Shown: positions 33,187 to 43,164 of the stretch, piece after piece
How the letters are laid out: the number at the start of each line of letters is the position of its first letter
How positions within the stretch are numbered: the stretch's first letter is position 1
Assembly: GCA_016844935.1 (NCBI GenBank)
Contig: JAERTK010000092.1
Coordinates: forward strand, 1-64,000
DNA length: 64,000 nucleotides
Direction: 5' to 3'
Source of the DNA: Desulfobacteraceae bacterium
Lineage (GTDB): Bacteria; Desulfobacterota; DSM-4660; Desulfatiglandales; Desulfatiglandaceae
Notes under the pieces: model-generated
What the model saw: the letters and a program-made list of their open reading frames with translations, nothing else
Database searches by the model: none
Told to the model about the DNA's origin: nothing
Program-made: the position numbers and the translations under genes

Positions 33187-34010
33187 AAGTGGGTGTGCTT
33201 CTGATCTGTCCTCATTGCAGCTTTTCAAAAAGAATTTCCCGGGAAAAAATTCCCGCCGCCGCGAAGATGGCCATCTGCCCCCGCTGCCATGAGAAATTCT
33301 CCATTTCGCGGCAGGAAAAACCACACCATGCGCCACAGGAAAAACCCCAAGGAGTTCTCGAATCAGGCACCTTAAACCCAACCCATGATTCTGATGCCGA
33401 AACGGGGGACAGCCCCTGGGAGAAACGAAACGAGTTGGGGCTCTTAAACGGCATTTTTCTGACTTTGAAGGCAGTGCTTTTCGAGCCCCGTGTTCTGTTC
33501 AAAACCCGAAGCCATCAAAGAGGATTCAAAGAACCCCTCGCCTTCGGCCTGTTGACCGGTGGTTTAGGGGATATGCTGGCATTTTTCTGGCCTGTTCTTT
33601 TACTTTCACTGGGGATTGTGCCATTCGGGGATTCTGTCTTGGGTCACCTAAACGGCAACTGGATATTTCTCACCCTCATGGTGGGAATCCCGCTGGCGGT
33701 CCTCCTGAATATGATTGTCTACAGCGGCATCCTCCATTTGATGCTGCTGATTGTAAGGGGAGGAAAAGAGGGTTATTCATCCACCTTCAGAGTGGTCGCC
33801 TACTCCCAGGCGGCGCTTGCATGGAATATCATACCCTTTGTGGGCGCCTGGATCGCCACCTTATGGAAGCTGGTCGTTCAGATTATCGGGCTTCGCGAAA
33901 TCCATCACATCTCCTATGCCAGGGTCATTGTGGCGTTTTTGCTGCCGGTTTTCTTATTTTTCGTATTGATCATTATGGCCCTAGGCCCTCTGCTGGTGCT
34001 TCTGTTTTGA
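33183..34010 (+). CDS. Zinc-ribbon plus Yip1-domain membrane protein
   Basis: 275 residues: a zinc ribbon at the N-terminus ('CPHCSFSKRIS' and 'CPRCHEKF', the MJ0042-like motif), a polar linker rich in Pro and Glu (about 45-85), then a Yip1-like bundle of five transmembrane helices between about 115 and 275. Bacterial proteins of this layout are common in deltaproteobacteria and have no established role. GTG start overlaps the previous stop. Downstream lies an unrelated helicase gene after 78 bases. Confidence 0.72.
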   Translation: MKVGVLLICPHCSFSKRISREKIPAAAKMAICPRCHEKFSISRQEKPHHAPQEKPQGVLESGTLNPTHDSDAETGDSPWEKRNELGLLNGIFLTLKAVLFEPRVLFKTRSHQRGFKEPLAFGLLTGGLGDMLAFFWPVLLLSLGIVPFGDSVLGHLNGNWIFLTLMVGIPLAVLLNMIVYSGILHLMLLIVRGGKEGYSSTFRVVAYSQAALAWNIIPFVGAWIATLWKLVVQIIGLREIHHISYARVIVAFLLPVFLFFVLIIMALGPLLVLLF

Positions 34011-34088
34011 AATCTCCGCCGTGGATACGCCAATGCCCTCATGAGCGTCATAACCCCTCCATGACAACCCACATAAAGGAAATGCGTT

Positions 34089-36239
34089 TTGACCCGAAAA
34101 ATTGATTACGAAAATGTTTTGAACCCTGCACAACTGGAAGCGGTAATGAACCTGGCGGGGCCGGTACTCGTCATTGCAGGGGCGGGGAGCGGAAAAACCA
34201 GAACCTTGATCTACCGGGTGGCCCGTCTCGTGGAAACCGGCGTTCCCCCGGAAGCCATACTGCTGCTGACATTTACCCGAAAGAGCGCCCAGGAAATGCT
34301 GGATCGGGCATCGGAACTATCCGACACAAGATGCCGGTTCGTTTCCGGCGGCACATTTCATGCCCTGGCTTTCAAGGTCCTCAGAAACCACGCCAAAGAA
34401 TTGGGATACAATAACAGCTTCACCATCCTGGACCGCTCCGACATGGAGGAAGTTCTCCGTACCCTGGTGCCCGACCTCAAAATGGATGGAAAGCCGCCCA
34501 GGTTTCCCAAGCGGGGCACACTGGCCAACATCATCAGTAAAGCCGCCAACCTGGAGCAACCGGTTGAAGAACTCATGCTGAACGAATTCGGGCAGTTCAT
34601 GGAAGTGGCACCCCACATTCAAACCCTGGGGGTGTTGTATGCCGATTACAAGAAGACCCATCAACTCATGGACTATGACGATCTCATCATCTGTTTCAGG
34701 CAGCTTCTCATGGAACATCCCACCGTTCGAAAGGAGCTGGGGGAACGGTATGCCTATGTGATGGTTGATGAATACCAGGATACCAACTGCATTCAGGCGG
34801 ATATTGTGAAATGGCTGGCCCATGACCACAAGAATGTCATGGTGGTGGGCGACGATTCCCAGTCCATATACTCCTTTCGGGGCGCCAACTTCAGAAACAT
34901 GCTGGACTTTCCAAAGATTTTTCCCAGCACAAAAGTCATTAAACTGGAAGAGAATTACCGTTCCACCCAACCCATCCTGGCCCTCACCAACGCCCTGATG
35001 GACCACGCCATGGAAAAATACACCAAGTGCCTTTTCACAAAACGGGAAGGGGGTAAGAAACCAAAAGTCATCGACACGCATACGGAGCAGGAACAGGCCA
35101 CGTATATCTCCAGATACCTGTCCAAGGCCGTGGCGGAAGGCGCCAGTCTTCAGGACTTTGCCGTACTTTTTCGCGCCGCCTATCATTCCTTCGAACTGGA
35201 GGCCGAGCTAACCCGACAGGGGATCCCCTATGTGAAATACGGCGGTTTCAAATTCCTGGAATCCGCCCACATCAAGGATTTCCTGGCCCACATGCGGGTG
35301 GTGGTGAACAAGGATGAAACCGTGAGCTGGCTCCGAATTCTGAGGCTCATCAAAAACGTCGGGCAAGGTAAAAGCCGGAAAATCATCAAATGGATGAAAG
35401 ATGACCGCATTGCCCCCCATAATCTTGCCAAGTGGCCCAAGCTGGGGAAAAAGGACACGGGGCTTAAACCGCTGGGCGCCCTCCTTGAACGGCTTTCACA
35501 CCAGCACCTGACGCCGGCAGAAGCTGTTTCACACGTCATGGCCTATTACATCCCCATTCTCAAGGAACGTTACGACGACCACCCCAGACGTCAAAAGGAA
35601 CTGGAACAGCTCGCACCCATGGCTGAACGCTACGGAAAGCTCAGGACTTTCCTGGACGATCTGGTCCTGGACCCGCCCGGAAGCGCTGCGGATATGGCCA
35701 AAGGGACCGAAAACGAGAAATTGACCCTGTCCACAGTCCACTCCGCAAAGGGGCTTGAATGGCCCATGGTCTTTGTCATCTGGGCCATGGAAGGAAAATT
35801 TCCATCCGCCCGGGCCTACAACAACCCCCTGGACCTGGAAGAAGAACGGCGTCTCATGTATGTGGCAACCACCCGGGCCAAGGACCGGTTGACCATCTCT
35901 TACCCCGGAATGGAAGTTTCCGGCTGGTCGGGGTACAGCCCCGGCGGAGAAGGGCTTTCCGCTTTCATCACCTCCCTTCCCCCGGACGTCTATCTCCATG
36001 AATCGGGAAAAACGCGACGGTTCAACGCCCCTCGAAAGCCGGCCTGGCACCAACAGAAAACCACACCGGCCCAGGAAAGTTCATCGCAACCTTTTTCCCG
36101 GGGCGACCAGGTCAGACATCCGGCCTTCGGTCCCGGGGTCGTTTCCAAATTCCTCTCCGGCAACAAGGTTGAGGTGTTGTTCAAGACCGCCGGAAAAAAA
36201 CTGCTGCACATGTCCTATACCACGCTGGAAAAGATCTGA
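34089..36239 (+). CDS. uvrD: UvrD/PcrA-type superfamily 1 DNA helicase
   Basis: A 716-residue 3'-5' helicase. 'LNPAQLEAV' Q-motif, Walker A 'AGAGSGKTRTLIYR', 'TFTRKSAQEM', motif II 'VDEYQDTN', 'VGDDSQSIYSFRGA', 'LEENYRST', 'TVHSAKGLEW' and 'ERRLMYVATTRAK' are all present. The last about 50 residues form the Tudor-like RNA-polymerase-interacting tail of PcrA ('HPAFGPGVVSKF'). This suggests roles in repair and in removing stalled transcription complexes. The start is TTG 34089 with AAAGGA upstream; the nearby ATG at 34082 is out of frame. No subunit partner (RecB/AddB) is nearby. Confidence 0.93.
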   Translation: MTRKIDYENVLNPAQLEAVMNLAGPVLVIAGAGSGKTRTLIYRVARLVETGVPPEAILLLTFTRKSAQEMLDRASELSDTRCRFVSGGTFHALAFKVLRNHAKELGYNNSFTILDRSDMEEVLRTLVPDLKMDGKPPRFPKRGTLANIISKAANLEQPVEELMLNEFGQFMEVAPHIQTLGVLYADYKKTHQLMDYDDLIICFRQLLMEHPTVRKELGERYAYVMVDEYQDTNCIQADIVKWLAHDHKNVMVVGDDSQSIYSFRGANFRNMLDFPKIFPSTKVIKLEENYRSTQPILALTNALMDHAMEKYTKCLFTKREGGKKPKVIDTHTEQEQATYISRYLSKAVAEGASLQDFAVLFRAAYHSFELEAELTRQGIPYVKYGGFKFLESAHIKDFLAHMRVVVNKDETVSWLRILRLIKNVGQGKSRKIIKWMKDDRIAPHNLAKWPKLGKKDTGLKPLGALLERLSHQHLTPAEAVSHVMAYYIPILKERYDDHPRRQKELEQLAPMAERYGKLRTFLDDLVLDPPGSAADMAKGTENEKLTLSTVHSAKGLEWPMVFVIWAMEGKFPSARAYNNPLDLEEERRLMYVATTRAKDRLTISYPGMEVSGWSGYSPGGEGLSAFITSLPPDVYLHESGKTRRFNAPRKPAWHQQKTTPAQESSSQPFSRGDQVRHPAFGPGVVSKFLSGNKVEVLFKTAGKKLLHMSYTTLEKI

Positions 36240-36328
36240 GGTTTTGAATTGACAAATGAACAAGAATCCAGCAAATATGCAGAAAAAATGATCACTGGCA
36301 TCTTGTCTCCATCATAACAAGGCGGCAC

Positions 36329-37651
36329 ATGAAAGCATCCATCAAATCCCATAACAAAGATAATATGCCCTATGAAAGGGCCATTGAATATCTCTTCAAC
36401 CTTCAAAAATTCGGCATAAAATTCGGGCTGTCAAAAACTGAAAACCTGCTTGAAGCCTTTGGAAATCCACACTCAGGCCAGAACTACATCCACATCGCCG
36501 GAACCAACGGCAAAGGGTCGGTGGCCACTTTCATGGGATCAATCCTTGAACAGGCAGGCTACAGGGTCGGCATGTATGTCTCACCTCACCTGGTTCGATT
36601 CACGGAACGCTTCAGGATCAACGGTGAAGAGATCAGCCGGGAAAAAACCACTGAATTGCTTAACGAATTGCGGGGTGCCTTTAACCCTGACGAACCGCCC
36701 ACCTTTTTTGAAGCTGTCACCGCAATGGCGATCCTTCATTTTGCAAGGGAAAAAACCGATATTGCCATCATGGAAGTGGGTATGGGGGGACGGCTGGATG
36801 CCACCAATGTGATTACCCCACTGGTAACCGGCATTACCAATATCACCATGGAACACCAGGAATACCTGGGGAACCGGCTTTCCCATATTGCCCGGGAAAA
36901 GGCGGGCGTCATCAAAACAGGTGTTGACGTGGTGACCGCCGTTACCCAAGCCAAGGTCATCGAACAATTCAAAGCCATTGCCAAACAAAGAGGCGCCCCC
37001 TTGTGGCGGGTGGGCAAAGACATAAAATACCGCAGCACCTCGTCCGGCTTTCATTTTTTCGGACAAACCCGCAACATGAAAAGCCTGGAGCTGGGTCTCA
37101 GGGGAATTCACCAGGCGCGCAACGCGGCCCTGGCCCTGGGCATGATGGAACGGTTGGAAACAAAAGGATTTCCCCATACAACGGGCCAAATCCGGGAAGG
37201 CCTCAAGAAAGCGGATTGGCCCGGACGGATGCAGGTTATCCGGAAAAATCCCACCATCCTCCTGGATGGCGCCCACAACGCCGCCGCAGTCAGGGCTTTG
37301 GCCCGGACCGTTCAGTCGGATTTTTCATACCACAAGATGATCCTGGTCATGGGCGTCATGGCGGACAAGGATATCGCGGCCTTGCTTCGCGCCATCGTGC
37401 CCATCAGTGATCAGGTGTTCTATACGCGACCGGTTTATTCAAGAGCAGCGGACCCTCGTGTTTTGATGGAAAGGGCCCGTCCATTAAACACCCCCGGCGA
37501 AGCGATCCTTTCTCTCGGGGATGCAATTGAGAAAGCGGAGAGGATGGCATCCTCCAAGGATTTAATCGTTATCTGTGGCTCCCTTTTTACGGTTGGAGAA
37601 GCCTTAACCATTTTTGATCCGGTCCGCTATAAACCGGATAACCCATATTAA
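36329..37651 (+). CDS. folC: Bifunctional folylpolyglutamate / dihydrofolate synthase
   Basis: A 440-residue ATP-dependent ligase that adds glutamate to folates. 'HIAGTNGKGSVATFM' is the ATP loop, followed by 'YVSPHLVRFTERFRING', 'MEVGMGGRLDATNV', 'EHQEYLG', and the C-terminal 'WPGRMQVI' and 'LDGAHNAAAVRAL'. Length and motif order are usual. ATG 36329 has AAGGCGG upstream; the second ATG at 36365 would also keep the whole family domain. It lies between a helicase and lptD, all on the + strand, without obvious functional relation. Confidence 0.94.
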   Translation: MKASIKSHNKDNMPYERAIEYLFNLQKFGIKFGLSKTENLLEAFGNPHSGQNYIHIAGTNGKGSVATFMGSILEQAGYRVGMYVSPHLVRFTERFRINGEEISREKTTELLNELRGAFNPDEPPTFFEAVTAMAILHFAREKTDIAIMEVGMGGRLDATNVITPLVTGITNITMEHQEYLGNRLSHIAREKAGVIKTGVDVVTAVTQAKVIEQFKAIAKQRGAPLWRVGKDIKYRSTSSGFHFFGQTRNMKSLELGLRGIHQARNAALALGMMERLETKGFPHTTGQIREGLKKADWPGRMQVIRKNPTILLDGAHNAAAVRALARTVQSDFSYHKMILVMGVMADKDIAALLRAIVPISDQVFYTRPVYSRAADPRVLMERARPLNTPGEAILSLGDAIEKAERMASSKDLIVICGSLFTVGEALTIFDPVRYKPDNPY

Positions 37652-37701
37652 TAGGGAGTCAACGTGTCTCACGCAAAGCCGCACAGCCGCAAAGGGTTTT
37701 A

Positions 37702-40011
37702 ATGAGAATCAACCCAATCATAATGAAAAAAACGAACGTCTTTCCTGCGACCATTTCGATCTGGGTTCTGGCCATCGGACTGTCGTTATGCCTGAACCTC
37801 TTTTTCATTGCACCCGTTTTTATCCAGGACACCTTCGCAGTCGACATCTCATCCAAGAAAAAAGCCCTTGAAAACGACGATACCCCATGGGAAATCACAG
37901 CCGACAGCCTCAGCTATAATGAAAAAGAAGGCACTTACCATGCCAAAGATAATGTCGTTATCAAGAAAGCAGCTCAGGCCCTGTATACCCAATCGGCTGT
38001 TTTCAACACGAAAACCGGCGTCGCCACCGCATCAGGCGGCGTCAGGATTGAAACAGACGGTGACATCATCACCGGAAGAGAAGGCACCTTCAACCTCGAC
38101 ACACAGACCGGGGAAATCATTGACGGAAGCCTGTTCATGAAGGCGAACCATTACTACTTAAGCGGCAGCCAGATGCGGAAGACGGGAGAAAATTCCTATC
38201 TCATCAACGATTGCACCATCACCACCTGCGACGGCAAAAACCCCGACTGGACCATCACGGGCTCTGAAGTCAGGGTCACCATTGAAGGGTACGGTACGGT
38301 AAAACATTCCGCCTTTCGAATTCGGGATCTCCCCGTTATCTACATCCCCTACATGGTCTTCCCGGCAAAAACCAAGCGTCAGACCGGCCTGCTTCCCCCC
38401 AGACTGGGTTATTCCACCCTCAATGGGGCAGAGGTGCAGATCCCCTTTTACTGGGCCATTTCCGACCAGACCGATGCCACCTTTTACCAGCGGTACCTGA
38501 CCAAGCGGGGGTATATGCAGGGGGTGGAATTTCGGTACGTTGAAAGCAAGAACTCAATGGGCATTCTGGAATTTGACATCCTTTCAGACAAGGAAAGCCC
38601 CAAAAACATGACCGATGGTGATGCACTGGACATCAGCCCATACGCCCGTACCAACCAAACCCGTTACTGGTTGAGAGGACGGGCAGACCAGGATCTTCCT
38701 CAGGGGGTTGTGGCCCGTCTTGACGGGGATTTCGTCAGCGATCAGGACTATCTCAGGGAATTCGAAGAAAAACTTTACGGGTTTGAGGTTCGATCGAACC
38801 TGCAGGAAGAATCAAAACGGCCGGTTCAGGAAAAACGGTCTCCCACCCGAAGGTCGGCCCTGAGGCTCAGCCGGGACGGGGAGTCCTATACCCTCCAGGG
38901 CATTGCCAGCTATTATCAGCAGGTAGAAGATCCGGAGACCAAGGATCTCATGGAGCAGCCCGTCGGGGGACTGAACTTTGACCTTCTTCAAACACAGTTC
39001 AAGGATTGGCCGGTGTTTTTCAATTTTGAAACGGATTACGATTATATCTGGAGCGATGAGGCCAACAGGGGGCATGGACTCACCCTTTCTCCCCAGGTGA
39101 ACTTCCCTTTCTGGCTGGGTCCCTACGTGGAATTTGAACCCTCTTTTCGTTACACTTACAATGCCCAATATATTGACAATAACCAGGGCGACAATAGCCA
39201 TCAGTATCAGTCCCTTTATGAAGCCAACGCCAGGCTGGGCACCAATGCTGAAAAATTCTTTGACGTGTCCATGGGGAACGCCAATAAGCTCAGGCACAAG
39301 ATTTCTCCCACCGTTTATTACACCTACCAGGGTTATAATAATGACGGAGAAGAAGCCCCCTGGTTCAGTCCCATTGAGCAGGACGACTATGGGACACCCT
39401 GGTACCTCACCTTTAACCAGGATGAGGGGAACCAGGACCGGAACCGGGTGACGTTTTCCCTTGAAAACTTCCTGGACGCCCGAATGGAGGACCAAAAAGG
39501 TAATATCGCCTACAACCAGTGGGCCATTTTTCGGCTGAATCAAGGGTACGATATCAAAGAGGCAAATGAGGACGGTGAAAATGAGCCGCTGACACCCCTG
39601 ACGGCGGAGTTGATTGTAACGCCTTTTCCAACACTGGATTTAAGGGGCAGCACCGGCTGGAACCACTACGAGAGCACCTTTACCCAAACAACCCTTTCCG
39701 GAGAATTCACCGTTAATAGATACGGCGGCAGACAGGATTACTATGAAATCAATTATCAGTACTACAAATATGAGGAAAACGACCAGGCCAACATCAATTT
39801 CCGGACCAATATAAACCTGGCTTACGGGTTTTCAGTGGGCGGATCACTTCAAAGGGATCTGGAAGTTGAAAAGAATATCACCAGCACCGGATGGCTGGGC
39901 TACCAGGGGCAATGCTGGGGTGTGAAACTGGGTGCCGGAGCGGAAAGCGGCGATACCACCTTTATCGTGGCCGTTCGTCTGGTGGGATTGGGCTCCGCTG
40001 GAAGCTGGTAA
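37702..40011 (+). CDS. lptD: LPS-assembly protein LptD
   Basis: LptD is the outer-membrane barrel that inserts lipopolysaccharide into the outer leaflet. The 769-residue precursor has a signal segment ('VLAIGLSLCLNLFFIAPVF'), an N-terminal OstA/LptA-like beta-jellyroll (about 55-180, 'WEITADSLSYNEKEGTYHAK'), and a large barrel domain ('FRIRDLPVIYIPYMVFP', 'RQTGLLPPRLGYS') rich in aromatic strands. The Cys pair in 'CTITTC' and the Cys near the C-terminus ('GQCWG') could form the inter-domain disulfide. Its presence shows a Gram-negative outer membrane. AAAGGG precedes the ATG. It ends at an inverted-repeat region shared with the convergent DUF368 gene. Confidence 0.93.
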   Translation: MRINPIIMKKTNVFPATISIWVLAIGLSLCLNLFFIAPVFIQDTFAVDISSKKKALENDDTPWEITADSLSYNEKEGTYHAKDNVVIKKAAQALYTQSAVFNTKTGVATASGGVRIETDGDIITGREGTFNLDTQTGEIIDGSLFMKANHYYLSGSQMRKTGENSYLINDCTITTCDGKNPDWTITGSEVRVTIEGYGTVKHSAFRIRDLPVIYIPYMVFPAKTKRQTGLLPPRLGYSTLNGAEVQIPFYWAISDQTDATFYQRYLTKRGYMQGVEFRYVESKNSMGILEFDILSDKESPKNMTDGDALDISPYARTNQTRYWLRGRADQDLPQGVVARLDGDFVSDQDYLREFEEKLYGFEVRSNLQEESKRPVQEKRSPTRRSALRLSRDGESYTLQGIASYYQQVEDPETKDLMEQPVGGLNFDLLQTQFKDWPVFFNFETDYDYIWSDEANRGHGLTLSPQVNFPFWLGPYVEFEPSFRYTYNAQYIDNNQGDNSHQYQSLYEANARLGTNAEKFFDVSMGNANKLRHKISPTVYYTYQGYNNDGEEAPWFSPIEQDDYGTPWYLTFNQDEGNQDRNRVTFSLENFLDARMEDQKGNIAYNQWAIFRLNQGYDIKEANEDGENEPLTPLTAELIVTPFPTLDLRGSTGWNHYESTFTQTTLSGEFTVNRYGGRQDYYEINYQYYKYEENDQANINFRTNINLAYGFSVGGSLQRDLEVEKNITSTGWLGYQGQCWGVKLGAGAESGDTTFIVAVRLVGLGSAGSW

Positions 40012-40013
40012 GT

Positions 40014-40097
40014 TAGGTTTTAGGTATAAGGTTTAAGGTGTTAGATCTACCTTGTCACAACCTTAAACCTTACGCCCTATACCTTATACCTACCTAA
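40014..40097. terminator. Imperfect inverted repeat between convergent lptD and DUF368 genes
   Basis: Variants of 'AGGTATAAGGTTTAAGGT' on the left face 'ACCTTAAACCTTACGCCC' and 'ACCTTATACCTACC' on the right, around 'GTTAGATCTACCTTG'. The arms also contain internal AAGGT repeats. Lying between two converging genes, it may act as a bidirectional terminator, though no clean T-run is present; alternatively it is a decayed repeat. Confidence 0.45.
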
Positions 40098-41014
40098 TGA
40101 CTCGCCATTCGATCCAGTACCAGAACCACCAGAAATCCCACCACGGCAAGACCCAAAGCAAAGGTCACTTCCCCGGTCCATTGGGGGGGAAAAATGTTCT
40201 CCTGAACAATGGGGACTACCTTTCCCCCGCTGCCCACAATACTCTCCAGAGTTTCTTTAAACGGCCACACTTTTCTTAAAGAACCCAACATGAGGCCTGT
40301 CAAAAACGCCACCATATAATCGTGGTATCTTGTCAACAACCACCCCAGCAGGCGCGAAAAAGCTGCCAACCCCACACATGCCCCCGCCGCCACAATAAAA
40401 AGTACGAGAAGGTTTCTTTCGTTGACCGCTTCAAGAATGTACTGGTATTTTCCCAGAAGCACCAGGATGAAGGAACCCGATATACCGGGAAGAATCATGG
40501 CGCAGATGGCCAGTGCGCCCGAAACAAAAAGGAACCAGGGAGCATTGGGAGTGGCCCCGGGGACCATTCCCACAAGGAGATAAATTCCGGCGAAACCCGC
40601 CAGCAGGCTGCACCAGGTGGGAAGCCGCCAGCTTTGGACGCGCTTTACCACCGTCACCACCGATGCCAGGATTAACCCGAGAAAAAAAGACCATATGAGC
40701 ACGGGCTCGTTTTGAAGCAGCCAGGAAAGGGCTTTTGAGAGGCTGAAAATAGCCAGAAGGATGCCGCACCCCAGGAACAGAAGAAAACGCCAGTGCGTGT
40801 GGCCCAGAAAATCCCGGATCTTACCGGAAAAAAGCAGCCTCACGCTTTCCAGATCAAACGACCGTATGGCGTCGATGAGTTCCTCATAGATACCCAGGAT
40901 AAAAGCCATGGTTCCACCGGAAACACCCGGCACCACATCCGCCGCACCCATGCAGAACCCTTTGGCGGTCAGGAGCAGGTATGCCCCAAAAGATCTGCCA
41001 TTATTGAATTTCAT
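40094..41014 (-). CDS. DUF368 polytopic membrane protein
   Basis: 306 residues with eight or nine transmembrane helices. The family start 'GFCMGAADVVPGVSGGTMAFILGIYEEL' (shown in parts) is clear, and a second related segment 'AICAMILPGISGSFILVLLGKY' suggests an internal duplication. DUF368 proteins have been linked to undecaprenyl-phosphate recycling (flippases of the PopT type, from memory), which fits the uppP gene 67 bases upstream on the same strand: UppP makes undecaprenyl phosphate on the outer face and DUF368 could return it. Start ATG has only a weak Shine-Dalgarno. Confidence 0.88.
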   Translation of the reverse strand: MKFNNGRSFGAYLLLTAKGFCMGAADVVPGVSGGTMAFILGIYEELIDAIRSFDLESVRLLFSGKIRDFLGHTHWRFLLFLGCGILLAIFSLSKALSWLLQNEPVLIWSFFLGLILASVVTVVKRVQSWRLPTWCSLLAGFAGIYLLVGMVPGATPNAPWFLFVSGALAICAMILPGISGSFILVLLGKYQYILEAVNERNLLVLFIVAAGACVGLAAFSRLLGWLLTRYHDYMVAFLTGLMLGSLRKVWPFKETLESIVGSGGKVVPIVQENIFPPQWTGEVTFALGLAVVGFLVVLVLDRMASH

Positions 41015-41081
41015 TGCATTTCCAATAGCGTTTTAGAATTTTAGAGGACTGAGGGAAAAGGGTTGTTCATGATTTTCCCCA

Positions 41082-41885
41082 TCATAAGAAAATAATGGTC
41101 AACGCTCCCACGATCCAGCAATAGGGGGCGAAATAATAAAAATGCCCCTTTTTGACGATCCCCATCAGCAGTTTAAGGGCAAAGAATCCCACCAGTGCCG
41201 AAGTAATAAAACCCATCGCCAGGGGCGTCACCCCGACCCGTGCGATGGCATCGGATTCCAAATGGAGCCCCACAGCCCCAATAATTGCCGGAATGGAGAG
41301 CAAAAAAGAAAATCGCCCGGCGGTTTCACGCTTCAATCCCAACAAAAGCGCACACACGATGGTGGAACCCGAGCGGGAAATCCCGGGGACAATCGCCAAC
41401 CCCTGGGCAGTTCCAATGGCAAGGGCCATCCAGACCCCCACCTGATCCCATTTGCCATGGCTTCGCGAAATGAATTTTGTAAGTCCCACAATGATGCCGG
41501 TCACCATCAGCATAACACCCACGGTGGTGACAACCCCGAACAGCTTTTCCAGGGGATCCTTAAAAATCAAACCGATAATCGCCGTGGGGATGGAACCCAC
41601 CACCACCATCAGGGCGAGCAAAGCATGGGACCCAATCCCGACCCCGCTCTCTCCGCCGGGCGTCACCCAGGCCCACAGTTCCTGGATCATCTTCCTGAGA
41701 TCCGACCGGAAATAAATGCACACAGCCAACAGGGTCCCCAGATGCAGAGAAGTGTCCAATAAAATTTCAGGCTCTTTGAACCCCAAAAGATTCTCAAAGA
41801 TGACCAGATGGCCGGAACTGCTGACCGGCAGAAACTCCGCCAATCCCTGAACGATCCCGAGCAATACGGTTTCAAAGTTGGTCAT
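41082..41885 (-). CDS. uppP: Undecaprenyl-diphosphatase UppP (BacA)
   Basis: A 267-residue, multi-pass inner-membrane phosphatase that recycles the cell-wall carrier lipid. Signatures: 'GIVQGLAEFLPVSSSGHLVI' and 'QGLAIVPGISRSGSTI', with the catalytic Glu, Ser and Arg. It is of normal length with about eight helices. It precedes the DUF368 gene on the same strand, a pairing that supports a common role in carrier-lipid turnover. GAGTGACG lies before the ATG. From family knowledge this activity also confers bacitracin tolerance. Confidence 0.95.
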   Translation of the reverse strand: MTNFETVLLGIVQGLAEFLPVSSSGHLVIFENLLGFKEPEILLDTSLHLGTLLAVCIYFRSDLRKMIQELWAWVTPGGESGVGIGSHALLALMVVVGSIPTAIIGLIFKDPLEKLFGVVTTVGVMLMVTGIIVGLTKFISRSHGKWDQVGVWMALAIGTAQGLAIVPGISRSGSTIVCALLLGLKRETAGRFSFLLSIPAIIGAVGLHLESDAIARVGVTPLAMGFITSALVGFFALKLLMGIVKKGHFYYFAPYCWIVGALTIIFL

Positions 41886-41929
41886 TGGACGTCACTCCTT
41901 GAATTAACTTGAATTAAAAGGATCGGTTT

Positions 41930-42883
41930 TCAGCGTTTATCATTCGGATCATCCTTCCACAAAGCGATCATGCCATCAATGGGCGCCTTGAAGTATTCCG
42001 CCACAACGTGGCATTTCGCCCTAAAAAGAAAAAAGACCGGGGTTGCCAACTCCCGAAAGTAGACGGTTTCAAAATTGGCCATGCCCTTGGCAAGAATCAG
42101 ATCCGCCTCCTCCACCAGTGACGAAAACTCTTGAGATACATGACGCCAGTCAACACCGGCGCCATCCGTACCGGTATCCATGGTTTCACCGAACAGTCCG
42201 CTGATGGAGACCGATTCAAGCTCCACACCGGTCAAATCGTTCAATCCCGGCCCTCCCTTGACCACCAACACGGTCCGGGAAGCGCAATTCTGGATATATT
42301 GAAAAAGTGGAAAATCAAAGAAAACCTCGCCGGCATTGTCCGTCAGGTACAGGACCAGGCCCGGCTTTTTCGCCAGGAAATCCTGCAATCGGTCCAGATC
42401 GTCATGAAAATAGGCCAGCTCATTCCCGGCATGTTCAGAAACGCTGGCCAGGGCATCATCCGGAGAGCGAAAGAAATCGAGGCTGTTTCCCAAAAGCGCC
42501 AGGTTGGCAGAAGACCTTAAATCACCGGGCACCCGGCCTTTCACTTCTGAAAAAACCGATTCCGCCCGGGCCATTTCCGTTGCTTTAAAAATTTTATAAG
42601 GGTCTGCGACCCCCGACACCCCTCGAATTACCCTCAAGATCTCATTGGCGGTCTCAGGCGAAGACCAACCATTTTTTTCCGCATCCGCCAGGATCGTTTT
42701 CGTTTCCGACCGTATGTGCGCCTGAAAAGTAAGCGCTTTGCCCCCCACCATGCGGGCCACGTCCTCTGACAACTTCTTAAGGCAATGGGTGCATCGCGGA
42801 TCGGGCTGAAGTGGCTTTATTTCCGGATCTAATTTTAAATCATTGAAAGAATTTGAATCATTGCCCAAAATGGCATCCCCCAC
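41930..42883 (-). CDS. DUF89/ARMT1-like damage-control phosphatase
   Basis: 317 residues. The N-terminal part has 'CTHCL' and a helical region; the C-terminal part has the metal-binding and catalytic signatures of DUF89: 'YLTDNAGEVFFD', 'VVKGGPGLNDLT', 'ADLILAKGMANFET' and 'FRAKCHVVAEYF'. DUF89 enzymes remove phosphate from damaged or unwanted sugar phosphates and cofactor precursors, using a divalent metal. The N-terminal Cys motif is common in the subgroup from anaerobes and archaea. It is 44 bases upstream of uppP on the same strand. Confidence 0.85.
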   Translation of the reverse strand: MGDAILGNDSNSFNDLKLDPEIKPLQPDPRCTHCLKKLSEDVARMVGGKALTFQAHIRSETKTILADAEKNGWSSPETANEILRVIRGVSGVADPYKIFKATEMARAESVFSEVKGRVPGDLRSSANLALLGNSLDFFRSPDDALASVSEHAGNELAYFHDDLDRLQDFLAKKPGLVLYLTDNAGEVFFDFPLFQYIQNCASRTVLVVKGGPGLNDLTGVELESVSISGLFGETMDTGTDGAGVDWRHVSQEFSSLVEEADLILAKGMANFETVYFRELATPVFFLFRAKCHVVAEYFKAPIDGMIALWKDDPNDKR

Positions 42884-43001
42884 TTATTTCGTGCACACTC
42901 AAAAAAAACGATGGCGCCTGGTGATGCTTTTCTAGTATAAGGCCATAGGGGTATTGTCAACTGGTTTATGAACCCCCAAATTTATTGGGATTCCTTTTGG
43001 C

Positions 43002-43030
43002 TTGACACACCATTTGAATTTCCGTATTCC
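43002..43030 (+). promoter_or_regulatory. Sigma-70-like promoter ahead of the large hybrid kinase
   Basis: TTGACA (43002-43007) and TATTCC (43025-43030) are separated by 17 bases, about 135 bases before the kinase start. The -35 box is consensus and the -10 box is weak. The remainder of the stretch 42884-43164 shows no gene that I can support. Confidence 0.4.
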
Positions 43031-43164
43031 TTTTCTTCAGAACAGTGATTTTTTATCAGCTATCAGCTACGCATATCCTCAAAGGGAAAAACAGCCCAAA
43101 ATAAGGGATCATATACATGGCCGCAAGGGTTGGTTCAAGCGGTCCGTACAGATGAGGAATTGAT

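Noticed and set aside
34317-35186. Antisense 289-codon frame inside the helicase gene
   Set aside because: Same reasoning: shadow of strong helicase motifs on the other strand.
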